From: Cryobacterium sp. MLB-32
GTDB taxonomy: Bacteria > Actinomycetota > Actinomycetes > Actinomycetales > Microbacteriaceae
DNA: 64,000 nucleotides
NCBI RefSeq assembly: GCF_000738085.1
Contig: NZ_JPRS01000002.1
Location: 1 to 64,000, forward strand
Direction: 5' to 3'
Shown: positions 1 to 9,036 of the stretch, piece after piece
Position numbering within the stretch: the first letter of the stretch is position 1
Layout of the letters: every line of letters starts with the position of its first letter
Translations under genes and position numbers: made by a program
Notes under the pieces: generated by a model
Seen by the model: only the letters and a program-made list of their open reading frames with translations
Databases searched by the model: none
Told to the model about the DNA's origin: nothing

Positions 1-80
1 AAGGTAACACACAGCTTAATGGTTTACAACTGGGTATGCATCGCGATAAATGTGATTGCATCGCGAGAGGAGACCACACA

Positions 81-446
81 ATGGCTGACCGCAGTTTGCG
101 TGGCATGAGATTGGGCGCACAGAGCCTTCAGAGTGAAGAGGGCGTTACCTTTTCCGCACGAGTAAGCCACACCTACCGGTGTGCGACCTGCTCGAAGGAA
201 ACGGTCATGATTTTTTCCGCCGACGCCGAGGCACCCGACGAGTGGGAATGCAAGTATTGCTCCCGAGTGGCCACACGCCTCGTCGATTCGACTCCGGTAA
301 TCGTCGATCACTCCGGCGAGAAAATCGCTCGGAGCCACTGGGACATGTTGCTGGAACGACGCACCCGTGCGGAACTGGAGGACCTCCTGCAGGAGCGTTT
401 GACCGTTCTGCGTGAGCGACGTGGACAGCAGAAGATCGGAGCCTAA
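81..446 (+). CDS. rbpA: RNA polymerase-binding protein RbpA
   Basis: 121 aa actinobacterial RNA polymerase-binding transcription activator, which stabilises sigma-A holoenzyme and open complexes. Two CxxC pairs (C34/C37 and C57/C60) form a zinc-ribbon-like core, as in Streptomyces RbpA; the C-terminal helical part (about 75-121, with HWDMLLERRTRAELEDLL) matches the sigma-interaction region. An in-frame ATG at 36 exists, but ATG 81 is preferred because GAGAGGAG sits just upstream and MADRSLRGMRLG is the usual family N-terminus. It converges on lnt, as rbpA and the lnt/ppm region do in mycobacteria. Confidence 0.95.
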   Translation: MADRSLRGMRLGAQSLQSEEGVTFSARVSHTYRCATCSKETVMIFSADAEAPDEWECKYCSRVATRLVDSTPVIVDHSGEKIARSHWDMLLERRTRAELEDLLQERLTVLRERRGQQKIGA

Positions 447-497
447 CCCAGCGTTCACCCGCCGGGCATGACCGGCTGAAAAGGCTGATCTCCCAAG

Positions 498-531
498 AGA
501 CGGTTTCGGTCTAGCTCCGAAACCGTCTTTT
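498..531. terminator. Bidirectional rho-independent terminator between rbpA and lnt
   Basis: A perfect 12-bp stem (AGACGGTTTCGG at 498-509 pairing with 517-528) with a 7-nt loop is followed by TTTT on the plus strand. It lies between two convergent genes and contains the lnt stop codon in its loop, so it can serve rbpA (T-run side) and plausibly lnt. Confidence 0.85.
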
Positions 532-2079
532 GCTGTACCGTTTTCCGCGGCCACTGCCGATGCACAACGCGAATCCAGCCAGTCCAAGGCCCGCAACCAG
601 CCATTCGATTTCGCGTCCATAAGCCATGGCGGGGGTGATAGTCGAGCTCAGTGGCACGGTCTGCACCATCGCCCCCGGCACCCAGGTCGGCAAGCTGTCT
701 ACTGTTCTGCCGTCAGCCGTGATGATGGCGCTCGTACCCACGGTGGAGATATTGACGACGGTACGACCGGCTTCAATTGCGCGCAGGCGCGCAATTGCGA
801 GCTGCTGCACGCTCTCGTCGGTGTGGCCGAAATCGGCGTTGTTGGTCTGACCGAGGATGATTTCGGCCTTATCGTCGATCATGTTGTGAATGAGCTGGTC
901 GTCGGCGATATCGAAACAGATCGCGATGCCGGCGATCACCCCGTTGATGTCGAAGATGTTGTCACGGGTGCCGATACCGTAGTCCCGGCCGATCATGTCG
1001 ATCAGATCAGGAGCGAACGGGCGCCAAAATGAACGATTGGGCATGTACTCCGCAAAAGGCACGGGGTGCACCTTGTCATAGATATCCACCGCCCCCTCCC
1101 CCGCTTTCCACAGCAAGGAACTGTTGTAATACGTTCCATCCTGCAACGTGATGGTGCCGACGAGGAGTGGGGCGCTCATCTCCCTGCTGATGTAGTCGAG
1201 CACCTTTGCCGCTTCCGGGTAACTCAGCGGGTTGATGTCACTCGCGTTTTCCGGCCACACAACGAAGTCCACCGGGTCCTGCTGGTTCTGCGAGATCAGC
1301 GGCAGGGTGGCGGAGGTCTGGTCACCCAGAATTTGCCCCGGAGTGTAGACGGCATTCAGTCCGGCATCGGACGCACCCTGCACGGCCGCCAGCCTGGTGG
1401 TTCCGCTCTGTACGATCGTGAACGCGGGAACGACAAGGAGTACGGCGACGGAAGCGACCGCGATCGTCGCTCGCGACAGGAGCCTGAGATCGGGCTCCCG
1501 CAGAAGCTGCACCCCGAGGGCGCTCAGCCAGACGATCAGAAAACTCAGGCCGGACATACCGACCCACGCCACCAAGTAACTGAACGGGCCCTCAGACTGA
1601 GACAGGGCCACCCGACCCCAGGCGAACCCGCCATAGGGCCAGACGGCCGAAATGGCCTCACGGGCTGTCCAGAGCCCCGCCACGACCACAGGAATCAGGC
1701 CGAGCCGCGACACGCGGGTGGGCCAGAGGCGCGGGCCGGTGCGCAGCACCACAGCGGTGAGGGATAGTCCAACGGCGAAGAAGATGCTCTGCAATCCGCC
1801 GAGCGCGATCCAGGGCACCGGACCGAGGTAGAGGGTGATCCAGGAGATGTGAATCAACCAGAAGGACAGTCCGGCCACGAGCCCCACGAGCAGTCCCGTC
1901 CACGGACCGCGGCCGAGCAGCGCCACGAGCATGAGCGCGACACCCACCGGGGCCAGCACCCACCAGTCCCGGTCGGGAAATCCTGCGTCGAGCACGGCAC
2001 CGGCAAGTCCCGCGAGCAGAAGCGCGGCCCACACCGGAAGCACGAGCCTACGCTCGCCCGGCGCCGTCATCGCGGGCAT
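511..2079 (-). CDS. lnt: Apolipoprotein N-acyltransferase
   Basis: 522 aa membrane enzyme that N-acylates the lipobox cysteine of lipoproteins after Lgt and LspA processing. The N-terminal part (about 12-225) has several hydrophobic segments; the rest is a nitrilase-like CN-hydrolase domain with the catalytic triad visible as E277 (VVWPENAS), K336 (YDKVHPVPF) and C388 (AICFDI). A final hydrophobic segment lies near residue 495. The ATG at 2079 directly follows the helicase stop (TGAATG), so the two are translationally coupled; the ATG at 2070 is an alternative start. No polyprenol-phosphate mannosyltransferase gene is fused or adjacent. Confidence 0.94.
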   Translation of the reverse strand: MPAMTAPGERRLVLPVWAALLLAGLAGAVLDAGFPDRDWWVLAPVGVALMLVALLGRGPWTGLLVGLVAGLSFWLIHISWITLYLGPVPWIALGGLQSIFFAVGLSLTAVVLRTGPRLWPTRVSRLGLIPVVVAGLWTAREAISAVWPYGGFAWGRVALSQSEGPFSYLVAWVGMSGLSFLIVWLSALGVQLLREPDLRLLSRATIAVASVAVLLVVPAFTIVQSGTTRLAAVQGASDAGLNAVYTPGQILGDQTSATLPLISQNQQDPVDFVVWPENASDINPLSYPEAAKVLDYISREMSAPLLVGTITLQDGTYYNSSLLWKAGEGAVDIYDKVHPVPFAEYMPNRSFWRPFAPDLIDMIGRDYGIGTRDNIFDINGVIAGIAICFDIADDQLIHNMIDDKAEIILGQTNNADFGHTDESVQQLAIARLRAIEAGRTVVNISTVGTSAIITADGRTVDSLPTWVPGAMVQTVPLSSTITPAMAYGREIEWLVAGLGLAGFALCIGSGRGKRYSKRRFRS

Positions 2080-4548
2080 TCAGGACACCGAGGAGTAGGC
2101 GACGATGCCCCGGCGAACGGAATCCATGGCCTGGCGGGCCGTGCGGCCAACCTGTCCGTCGGCGACAACCGACAGTTGGTCCAGCAGGTCGATGGTCTGC
2201 TTGGTCCAGCGCACGAAATCTCCCGCGGCCATCTCGGCCTCGAGCAGAACGTCGCCGAGGCTCGCGCCGCGGGCCCACTTCCACATGGCCAGGCTCAGGC
2301 CCACCGACAGCGGCTTGCTTCCCGGCAGCCGGTTGTCGCGCTCCAGGTCGTCGATGCGACTCCACAGGTCCGTGGTCTCGTCGAAGGCGGGTCGGAACGC
2401 ACCCCGAGGCAGGTACCGGGCATCGAGCAGTCCCTCTTCGCGGCGAGGTTCGAAGACGAGAGCGCAGGCCATGGCGGCGAGGCTTGCGGCATCGAGATCG
2501 TTCCAGAGGCCGCGGCGCAGGGACTCCGCGACGAGCAGATCTCGCTCCGCGTAGATCCTGCGCAGCATGCGCCCACTCTCGCTGAGCTGCACCTGTCCGC
2601 TTTCATTCTCGGAGAGGTATCCGTAGCCGAGCAGAACGTCCGTGACGCGGTCGAAGACACGGGCGATGGCACCCGTGCGCGTGCTGATCTGGCGACTGAG
2701 CACATCCGTCTGCTGCGACAGGTTCCACCAGCGTTCGGCCCAGCGTGCGTGTTGCTCCCGCTCGGGGCAGTGATGGCACGCGTGCGAACGCATCGTCTTG
2801 CGCAAGTGCGCGATCTCACGCTGGCGGTTGTCCCGCTCCCCGCGGAGGGAATTGTCGCTCTTGGATGCCTCGCGCTCGCGGTCCGTGAGTCGGCGGCGGA
2901 TGGTGGTGTACTCGGCGAAGTCGCCGAGGTGGCAGGTCATAGATTCCTGAAAACCCGCCAGGGATACCTCCTGCTGGCGCACCGTGCGGGCCAGGTCGAC
3001 GACGGATCTGTCCGCCTGGAACTGGGCGAATGACGATTCCAGCACGGCGCGCGTGCGCTCGCGACCGAACTGGTCTATGAGATTGACGGCCATGTTGTAC
3101 GTGGGCTTAAAACTCGAATTGAGCGGATACGTTCGCCGCGAAGCGAGTGAGGCGACCGCTTGCGGATCGAGTCCCTGCTGCCATTGGATCACCGAGTGCC
3201 CCAGGGTGTCGATCCCCCGCCGACCGGCGCGACCGGTGAGCTGGGTGTACTCCCCCGGCGTGATCGGAACACGCGCCTCGCCGTTGAATTTCTCCAACTT
3301 ATCCAGAACGACCGTGCGCGCAGGCATATTAATGCCCAGGGCGAGGGTCTCGGTAGCGAAGACGGCCTTCACGAGCTTCTTTTGGAAGAGTTCTTCGACG
3401 ACCTCCTTGAACGCGGGAAGAAGGCCGGCGTGGTGAGCAGCCACCCCGCGTTCGAGGCCGTCGAGCCATTCGAAGTATCCGAGCACGCCGAGGTCTTCGT
3501 CGAGCAGGGTTCGGCACCGCTCGTCGACGATGCTGCGGATCTCGTCGCGTTCGTGCTCCGTCGTGAGTCGCACGCCCGCGCGCAACACCTGGCGCACCGC
3601 CTGGTCGCAGCCGACCCTGCTGAAAATGAAGAAGATGGCCGGCAACAGGTGCTTGCCCTCGAGCATGCGCACGATTTCGGCGCGGTCCATGCGGCCGGCA
3701 TCGGTCCGCGTCGGCACGAATGCGGGACGCTGCTGGTTGCGTCCGCGATAGTCGGACCGCCGGTCTTCACCGCTGCGCCCGCCGCCCCGCCCGGTCGAAC
3801 GAGATCCGGCGTGGGAGAGACGCACGAGTTCCGGGTTGACCCGGTGGGTTCCGGCCAGCCCGGCGGCGTCGAAGAGATCGAGCATGTTGCTCTTGACCAG
3901 AACGTGCTGTTCCAGGGGAACCGGGCGTTCCTCGGAAACGATCACATCCGTCTCCCCGCGCACGGCCTGAAGCCAATCTCCGAATTCTTCGGCGTTGGAC
4001 ACCGTGGCGCTCAGCGACACCATGCGCACGGACTGCGGCAGGTGGATGATCACCTCTTCCCAGACGGCGCCGCGGAATCGGTCGGCCAAGTAGTGCACCT
4101 CGTCCATGACGACGAAAGCGAGGTTCTTGAGCAGACCGGAGTCGGCGTAGAGCATGTTTCGCAGCACCTCCGTCGTCATGACGACGATGCGGGCCTGGGC
4201 GTTCACGTTGGTGTCTCCCGTGAGAAGCCCGACCTGTTCGGCTCCGTATTCAGCGACGAACTCCTGAAACTTCTGATTGCTCAGCGCCTTCATCGGCGCC
4301 GTGTAGAAGACCTTCTTTGTGGGGTCCTGCATCGCCAGGAAAATGGCGAACTCGGCGACGATGGTCTTGCCGGCTCCGGTGGGGGCCGCGACGAGCACGC
4401 TGTTTCCGGCCTCGATGGAGGCGCAGGCTTCGATCTGGAAGGGATCCAGGTCGAAGCGTTGAGCGGTGCGGAATGCCTGAAGCACGGGTTGGGACACGCG
4501 CTTGCGTGACGCCGCGTAGCGCTCGGCCGGGGATTGGGTGTGGGTCAC
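2080..4548 (-). CDS. helY: DEAD/DEAH-box RNA helicase, HelY/Ski2-like
   Basis: 822 aa superfamily 2 helicase of the Ski2/Mtr4-like actinobacterial HelY family, presumably acting in RNA turnover. Visible motifs: Q-like DLDPFQIEA (33-41), Walker A APTGAGKT (55-62), DEVH (149-152), SAT (about 180), and motif VI TGRAGRRGID near 435. The frame is open further upstream into tatC, but GTG 4548 is preferred: AGGATCC lies 9 nt before it and the protein then starts MTHTQSPAERYAASRKR. The start is 7 nt after the tatC stop, the usual tatA-tatC-helY order of Actinobacteria. Confidence 0.93.
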   Translation of the reverse strand: MTHTQSPAERYAASRKRVSQPVLQAFRTAQRFDLDPFQIEACASIEAGNSVLVAAPTGAGKTIVAEFAIFLAMQDPTKKVFYTAPMKALSNQKFQEFVAEYGAEQVGLLTGDTNVNAQARIVVMTTEVLRNMLYADSGLLKNLAFVVMDEVHYLADRFRGAVWEEVIIHLPQSVRMVSLSATVSNAEEFGDWLQAVRGETDVIVSEERPVPLEQHVLVKSNMLDLFDAAGLAGTHRVNPELVRLSHAGSRSTGRGGGRSGEDRRSDYRGRNQQRPAFVPTRTDAGRMDRAEIVRMLEGKHLLPAIFFIFSRVGCDQAVRQVLRAGVRLTTEHERDEIRSIVDERCRTLLDEDLGVLGYFEWLDGLERGVAAHHAGLLPAFKEVVEELFQKKLVKAVFATETLALGINMPARTVVLDKLEKFNGEARVPITPGEYTQLTGRAGRRGIDTLGHSVIQWQQGLDPQAVASLASRRTYPLNSSFKPTYNMAVNLIDQFGRERTRAVLESSFAQFQADRSVVDLARTVRQQEVSLAGFQESMTCHLGDFAEYTTIRRRLTDREREASKSDNSLRGERDNRQREIAHLRKTMRSHACHHCPEREQHARWAERWWNLSQQTDVLSRQISTRTGAIARVFDRVTDVLLGYGYLSENESGQVQLSESGRMLRRIYAERDLLVAESLRRGLWNDLDAASLAAMACALVFEPRREEGLLDARYLPRGAFRPAFDETTDLWSRIDDLERDNRLPGSKPLSVGLSLAMWKWARGASLGDVLLEAEMAAGDFVRWTKQTIDLLDQLSVVADGQVGRTARQAMDSVRRGIVAYSSVS

Positions 4549-4555
4549 GGGGATC

Positions 4556-5350
4556 CTAAAGCGCCAGTTCCTGTTCGAGGGAACGAGCTCGTTTGGCGGC
4601 GCGGCGGTCATGCAGCCAGGCGACTCCATAGGCGGCGAAGTAAAGCACCACCATGGGAATGGCCAGCATGAACATCGAGACGACGTCGGCGGCCGGGGTG
4701 GCGATGGCGGTGAACAGAACAATGACGAGAATGGCTATGCGCCAGGACTTGATGATCGATTGTGCGCTGACCACCCCGGTGAAGTTCAACAGCACGATGA
4801 AGACGGGAAGCACGAACGCGATGCCGATCGCCAAAACGAGCTTGAGCACGAAGTCAAAATAGCTTTGCGCGTTAATCAGAGCAGCGTCCTGGGCCGGCGC
4901 AAAACTCGTCAGGAGTTCGACCACGTGGGGCAGCACAAACCATCCCGCGGCACAGCCGGCCAGGAAAAGAGGAATGGCCGAGAAGAAAAATCCGAACGTG
5001 TAGGCCTTTTCTTTGCGGGTCAGCCCCGGCACCAAAAAAGCAAAGATCTGGTACAGCCAAACCGGACTCGAGATGATGAGCCCGACGTAGAACGCGATCT
5101 TCAGCTTGAGATCGAACGCCGACGTCATATCCGGGTAATTGATCTGCGCGTTTCGCGACTGCGCCTCCATGATCTGCGTGATCGGTGCACGCAGTTGATC
5201 CAGCACAAAATCGGCCTGAAACCAGCCGATAACGGCACCGACCAGGATGCCGGCTGCTGCCAGAAAGAGACGCTTACGCAGCTCGATCAGGTGTTGACCG
5301 AGCGACATCTTTCCCTCTGTCGCCGCACCCCGGCGGCTCCGAACCGCCAC
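4556..5350 (-). CDS. tatC: Sec-independent protein translocase TatC
   Basis: 264 aa polytopic membrane protein and twin-arginine signal receptor of the Tat translocase. The MSLGQHLIELRKRL amphipathic N-terminal region is characteristic, followed by six hydrophobic segments and a short basic tail. Start choice is uncertain. GTG 5350 gives an N-terminal extension like other actinobacterial TatCs. ATG 5308 has the better Shine-Dalgarno (GAGGGAAAG). tatA lies 4 nt upstream of the GTG. Confidence 0.94.
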   Translation of the reverse strand: MAVRSRRGAATEGKMSLGQHLIELRKRLFLAAAGILVGAVIGWFQADFVLDQLRAPITQIMEAQSRNAQINYPDMTSAFDLKLKIAFYVGLIISSPVWLYQIFAFLVPGLTRKEKAYTFGFFFSAIPLFLAGCAAGWFVLPHVVELLTSFAPAQDAALINAQSYFDFVLKLVLAIGIAFVLPVFIVLLNFTGVVSAQSIIKSWRIAILVIVLFTAIATPAADVVSMFMLAIPMVVLYFAAYGVAWLHDRRAAKRARSLEQELAL

Positions 5351-5354
5351 TTTG

Positions 5355-5567
5355 TTAGGACTTGGCCGCTGGATCGACCGGACCGTCAGTCTTGGGCGTT
5401 TCGTCGCTGGGTTCGTCGCCCTTGTCGCCCTTGATTTCGGTCTTGAAGATCTTCATCGACTGGCCGAGGCTGCGCGCAAGACCCGGAAGCTTGGGTGCGC
5501 CAAAAAGGAGCAGAACGATGAAGAGGATGATCACCAGGTGCCATCCGCTGAATGCATTACCGAGCAT
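5355..5567 (-). CDS. tatA: Sec-independent protein translocase TatA
   Basis: 70 aa, the usual TatA length: one N-terminal transmembrane helix (about 8-22), the [21 protein letters not shown] hinge and amphipathic helix, and an acidic soluble tail. It forms the protein-conducting element with TatC encoded just downstream. SD AGAGGA precedes the ATG. Its start overlaps the end of the upstream membrane-protein gene by 11 nt. Confidence 0.95.
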   Translation of the reverse strand: MLGNAFSGWHLVIILFIVLLLFGAPKLPGLARSLGQSMKIFKTEIKGDKGDEPSDETPKTDGPVDPAAKS

Positions 5568-5910
5568 GAGGTTTTGTCCTCTGAATCATTTGTGCGTGTG
5601 ACAACAGTTTACCTTGGGTGATCAATTCATCGCGACGCACCTGCCGGCGGTGTCTGCGCTCGCTTGCTCGCAGCTCCACGGCAAATTTCAGCGCTGCCTG
5701 GTCGTGGAAGACCGCGGGCCGGAACGCCGGTTGCGTCGCGTCCGTCTGCCCGGTAACGGAGCCGACTGCCGCGAGTTGAGCAGCGAGTTCGTCCAACGCG
5801 TCCATGGTGCGCATAGCCTTGCGGAAGAGCACGAGACCCAGGCCCCCAACCGTGCCGAGCAGCACAGCGAGCATCACCCCCCAGACGATGAACCATGACC
5901 ACCACGCCAT
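5557..5910 (-). CDS. Small single-pass membrane protein of unknown function
   Basis: 117 aa. A tryptophan-rich N-terminus leads into one strong transmembrane helix (about 5-29). The rest is helical and charged, ending in a basic region ([12 protein letters not shown]). No named family recognised. It lies between pafC (4 nt downstream of the pafC stop) and tatA (11-nt overlap), so it is probably part of the same transcript; a role linked to Tat export is possible but only guilt by position. Confidence 0.75.
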   Translation of the reverse strand: MAWWSWFIVWGVMLAVLLGTVGGLGLVLFRKAMRTMDALDELAAQLAAVGSVTGQTDATQPAFRPAVFHDQAALKFAVELRASERRHRRQVRRDELITQGKLLSHAQMIQRTKPHAR

Positions 5911-5913
5911 GGA

Positions 5914-6891
5914 TCAGTCCTCGTCGTACGGCGCCGCGCCGGCCGCCGCCCACTCGGCGACGACGCGACGCGCCTCAGGCGGCGAGACAACTGTCACGAC
6001 CCCTGCGAGGCCCGCGACCAGTCGCTTGAGGGCGTGGTAGTGCGCCACGCGAAGGGTCGCACGCACGCGGTCCGCCGAGCCGGCAGCGTGAACCTGCTCT
6101 GGCCGGTAGTCCGCGATCAGCGTGAGCGCAGATTCCGGCAGTTCCAGCACAACCTCACGATCATCGAGGGACGGCTCGAAGAGCGTGTCGGGCAGCGGCA
6201 CATCGCCGTTGCGCGCCCCTGCGGGTTCCGACGTGACGGTGAGTTCGCTGATGCGATCCAGGCGGAACGTTCGCACGGCCGTGCGGAGGTGGCACCAGCC
6301 GCGCAGGTACCAATCGCTATCCACCGATTCGATGCGCAGCGGGTCGACCCGTCGGCTCACCCGATCGCCACGGGAGTTCAGATAGTCGAATTCGATCTGC
6401 ACGTTTGCCTGCACCGCGGCCTGGATCACACTGATCGTGGCGGAGGATTCCGTGCTCGACACGCGAAGTTGGCTCGGCGCAGCCGAGGCTCCCCGGGTGA
6501 GTTTCGCCATGAGCGATGCGATCCCGTCACGATCGGCATTCTCGGGCAACGCCGACAGGTACTGGAGCCCCGCGATCAACGCAGCCGCCTCCCGCGCTGA
6601 AAACCGCGGCGAATCGTCAATGGCGACCTGATGGGTCAGCACGATGCGGTCGTTCTCTTCGAACTCGTCCCAGTGAATGTCGAACAGGTCTCCGTGCAGG
6701 TATTGCCTCGTTTCACCGGGAATACCCGAGACGGCGATCAGCCGCACGGCAGACCGCACCTCTTCGGCGTTGACACCGAATCTCGTCGCGACGTCCGTGA
6801 CGGCCACGTTGTCGTGGTCGATCAGGTACGGCACGAGCGCGAGGAGAAAAGTGAGTTTGTCCGCGGCAAGTCGCGGGGTCCTGGCGCTCAC
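5914..6891 (-). CDS. pafC: WYL-domain transcriptional regulator PafC
   Basis: 325 aa. N-terminal winged-helix-type region, then a WYL domain with SDWYLRGWCHLR and FRLDRI, and a C-terminal WCX-like region. With PafB it forms the activator of the LexA-independent mycobacterial DNA-damage response; the WYL domain is thought to sense a nucleic acid ligand. Its start overlaps the pafB stop by 4 nt, as expected for a stoichiometric heterodimer. The usual upstream neighbour pafA is absent. Confidence 0.9.
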   Translation of the reverse strand: MSARTPRLAADKLTFLLALVPYLIDHDNVAVTDVATRFGVNAEEVRSAVRLIAVSGIPGETRQYLHGDLFDIHWDEFEENDRIVLTHQVAIDDSPRFSAREAAALIAGLQYLSALPENADRDGIASLMAKLTRGASAAPSQLRVSSTESSATISVIQAAVQANVQIEFDYLNSRGDRVSRRVDPLRIESVDSDWYLRGWCHLRTAVRTFRLDRISELTVTSEPAGARNGDVPLPDTLFEPSLDDREVVLELPESALTLIADYRPEQVHAAGSADRVRATLRVAHYHALKRLVAGLAGVVTVVSPPEARRVVAEWAAAGAAPYDED

Positions 6892-7967
6892 GAGTTATCC
6901 GCGTGAGCGTTGTGAACCACGGTGAGCCGCTCTCGGACTGCCGTGCGCAGGGCAGACGGCGACACGACGAAGACCTCCGGGCCGAACCCGGCCAGTTCAT
7001 CGGCCAGAATGTTGAGATCGGTGTAGTGAAGGCTCACCGCCGTTCCGGCGTCCGACTCCAGAGCCGTCTCCGGCGCGCTTCGCTTGCCCAGCCGCACCTC
7101 CGCGTCGCTGCCGCGTACGACGGAAATGACCGCGACCTGCCTCATCCACAGCTGAGCCAGCCCGTCGAGTGCGTCCTGGGCTGCGTCCACGGCATCTCGC
7201 TCAAACGTGGCATTCGGGACGGTCACAACCGGCCCAACGATGCGGGAGAGCAGAAAGGTTCGCGGCGCGGCCGCGGCTTGATCGGTGGCGAAGAGGTGCC
7301 AGCGACCTTCGTGCAGAACGATCGCCCGCGGCGCGACCCGACGGCGATGGGATTCCGTCTCCCCCGGTTTCAGGTAGGCAAACGACACGACCAGCCCGCG
7401 GTCCATGGCCTTGTTCAGGGGCTCGAAGGATGCCTCGCGAGACCGGAGCAGCGGGGCATAGCCCAGGACCGGATCACGGGAGTCGATGCCGAGGGAGTTG
7501 AGTTTGGTGAGCGCGCGCCGAGAATCAGCAGAGAGAGAGCCTTCGCGCCAGACCGTTGCCGCCAGTTTCAGCAACATGATGTCGTCGGGAGAAAAAACAA
7601 CATCGGCGGGAAGGTCATAGAGGCCCTTCGGGATGCGGTATCGAAGGTTGTGGTTGCTGCCGGGGTCGTCGGGAGGCTCGATCACGTCGAGGGGTATGCC
7701 GAGTTCCCGAATATCGTCCTTGTCCCGTTCGAACTGTCGCTCCAGGCTGGCGTTGTTTCCGCTCGCGGAGTAGCGCTGGCGATATCCCTGTACCGTGGCG
7801 AGGATCTCCCCCTTCGTCAGCCCGATCTCCGTGGCGACCAGCGCCAGCACGAGGCTGAAGAGTCGCTCCTCAACGGTCACAGCGCGGGGCACTGAATTCG
7901 ATTCTGGTGCGGGTTCGGCGAGGGAATCATCAGAAAGGGGCGGCACGTGTGCGATTCTATCGCGCAC
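6888..7967 (-). CDS. pafB: WYL-domain transcriptional regulator PafB
   Basis: 359 aa paralogue and partner of PafC. The N-terminal HTH (ERLFSLVLALVATEIGLTKG...) is typical; the WYL motif is degenerate here (GRWHLFATD). The ATG at 7967 lies inside a strong hairpin (7936-7978) and has no clear SD, so translation may start later, for example at GTG 7892 or 7880 just before VEERLFSLV. It is probably involved in DNA-damage gene activation, independent of pupylation despite the historical name. Confidence 0.88.
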   Translation of the reverse strand: MRDRIAHVPPLSDDSLAEPAPESNSVPRAVTVEERLFSLVLALVATEIGLTKGEILATVQGYRQRYSASGNNASLERQFERDKDDIRELGIPLDVIEPPDDPGSNHNLRYRIPKGLYDLPADVVFSPDDIMLLKLAATVWREGSLSADSRRALTKLNSLGIDSRDPVLGYAPLLRSREASFEPLNKAMDRGLVVSFAYLKPGETESHRRRVAPRAIVLHEGRWHLFATDQAAAAPRTFLLSRIVGPVVTVPNATFERDAVDAAQDALDGLAQLWMRQVAVISVVRGSDAEVRLGKRSAPETALESDAGTAVSLHYTDLNILADELAGFGPEVFVVSPSALRTAVRERLTVVHNAHADNS

Positions 7968-7978
7968 GTGCCGCCCCT
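7936..7978. terminator. Strong hairpin downstream of the FKBP gene, overlapping the nominal pafB start
   Basis: 18-bp arms (7936-7953 and 7961-7978) with one mismatch and a 7-nt loop; the outer part is GGGGCGGCACGTG. It starts 22 nt after the FKBP stop on the minus strand and is followed by a weak T-rich stretch (TTTCTGATGATT). Probable terminator separating the FKBP transcript from pafBC; the CACGTG pairs could also bind a regulator. Confidence 0.6.
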
Positions 7979-7999
7979 CGTGATTCAGGTGACTCCGGC

Positions 8000-8833
8000 T
8001 CAGTTCACGCCGAGAATGTCGACGACGAACACCAGAGTGGAGTTGGCGGGAATCGGACCGGAGACCTGATCACCGTAGGCCTGGTCGGGAGGAATGACGG
8101 CAACGATCTGGGACCCGACCGTCTGGCCGATCAGGGCCTCCGCAAAGCCGGGGATAACTCCGCCCTGCGTCTTCGAGCCGTCGGCCGCCAGGAATTCTGC
8201 CGGTACTCCCGTGGTCCACGTCGAATCAAACGCCGTCTTTTCGCCCCACACCACACCGGAGTACGCGACCGTAACGGGCTCGCCCTCTTTCACCGTTGCT
8301 CCGGTTCCCTTTTTGAGGACACCGACCTGCAGCTCGGTTGGCGGAGTGGCCGAGGGAACGGTGATCCCGGGCGTGCCATCCTCGGCCAGGACGACGGCGG
8401 GCAGTCCGTTCTCGGCGGGCTGCGCGGCGCCGTTGGCGCGGGTGAGATAGGACTTGACGACGTCGATGACGAACACGATCGTATCGGTCGCCGCGATCCC
8501 CAGGTCGGCACTGCCGCCCTGGGGGCCGAAGGCGTCATCGGGCGAGACGACAACGGCAAGACGCGAGCCCACCTGGGCGCATTCGAGGGCATTCGACAGT
8601 CCCGCGATGGTCTGATCGCTGATGACGATGCCCGACTGCGTCGATCCGTCGTACGCCGATTCCTGGAGGGTTTCTCCGGTCGTCCCGTTGTAGACGCTGA
8701 GATCGACCTTTACTTTTTGGCCCTTGACGACCGGCTGACCGGTGCCAGGAATAATCTCGGCCAGCTGCGACGTCTCGGTCTTCAGCGGAGTCGGAAAGTC
8801 CACTGCCGGTGTGGCACCGAAATCCCCGGTCAC
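8000..8833 (-). CDS. FKBP-type peptidyl-prolyl isomerase domains, secretion signal out of frame
   Basis: 277 aa in this frame, starting at GTG 8833. It contains two FKBP-like domains: a divergent one (about 25-115) and a more typical C-terminal one (about 170-277, with VTVAYSGVVWGE, FDSTW, VIPGFAEALIGQTVGSQ and VIPPDQAYGD). Family members are secreted lipoprotein foldases. Here the upstream codons of the same frame (AADCTPPLQAGPASELVSV) read like mature lipoprotein sequence but lack a start, while a perfect lipoprotein signal lies in another frame upstream. The gene is probably frameshifted by one base near 8891. Confidence 0.8.
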   Translation of the reverse strand: MTGDFGATPAVDFPTPLKTETSQLAEIIPGTGQPVVKGQKVKVDLSVYNGTTGETLQESAYDGSTQSGIVISDQTIAGLSNALECAQVGSRLAVVVSPDDAFGPQGGSADLGIAATDTIVFVIDVVKSYLTRANGAAQPAENGLPAVVLAEDGTPGITVPSATPPTELQVGVLKKGTGATVKEGEPVTVAYSGVVWGEKTAFDSTWTTGVPAEFLAADGSKTQGGVIPGFAEALIGQTVGSQIVAVIPPDQAYGDQVSGPIPANSTLVFVVDILGVN

Positions 8834-8967
8834 GGAGACGAGTTCCGACGCGGGGCCCGCTTGCAGGGGCGGCGTGCAATCGGCGGCGTTGGAGCCGGAG
8901 TGCTGCAGGCCGTCAATGACGCTACGACGAGTCCTGCGGTCAGAATCAGCGCGGATGCTTTGCGCAC
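8834..8967 (-). pseudogene. 5' part of the FKBP lipoprotein gene: signal peptide and lipobox, frame-broken from the PPIase domains
   Basis: GTG 8967, 5 nt after GAGGA, encodes MRKASALILTAGLVVASLTA-C: a basic n-region, hydrophobic core and lipobox LTAC. After the cysteine this frame gives non-FKBP sequence. The FKBP frame resumes as NAADCTPPL from about 8890. One missing base around 8891-8893 (GCTCC-AAC) would join both parts into one lipoprotein of about 320 aa. Confidence 0.8.
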
Positions 8968-8990
8968 AAGTCCTCTTTCTCAGTTGGGGG

Positions 8991-9008
8991 TGCCGCCCTC
9001 GGGCGGCA
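8991..9008. terminator. Short GC hairpin between trmI and the FKBP gene
   Basis: TGCCGCCC at 8991-8998 pairs with 9001-9008 around a 2-nt loop. It lies 29 nt after the trmI stop, without a T-run. Weak terminator or processing site. Confidence 0.35.
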
Positions 9009-9036
9009 GGGAAATGCCGGGTCGGCGGGCAGAAGG

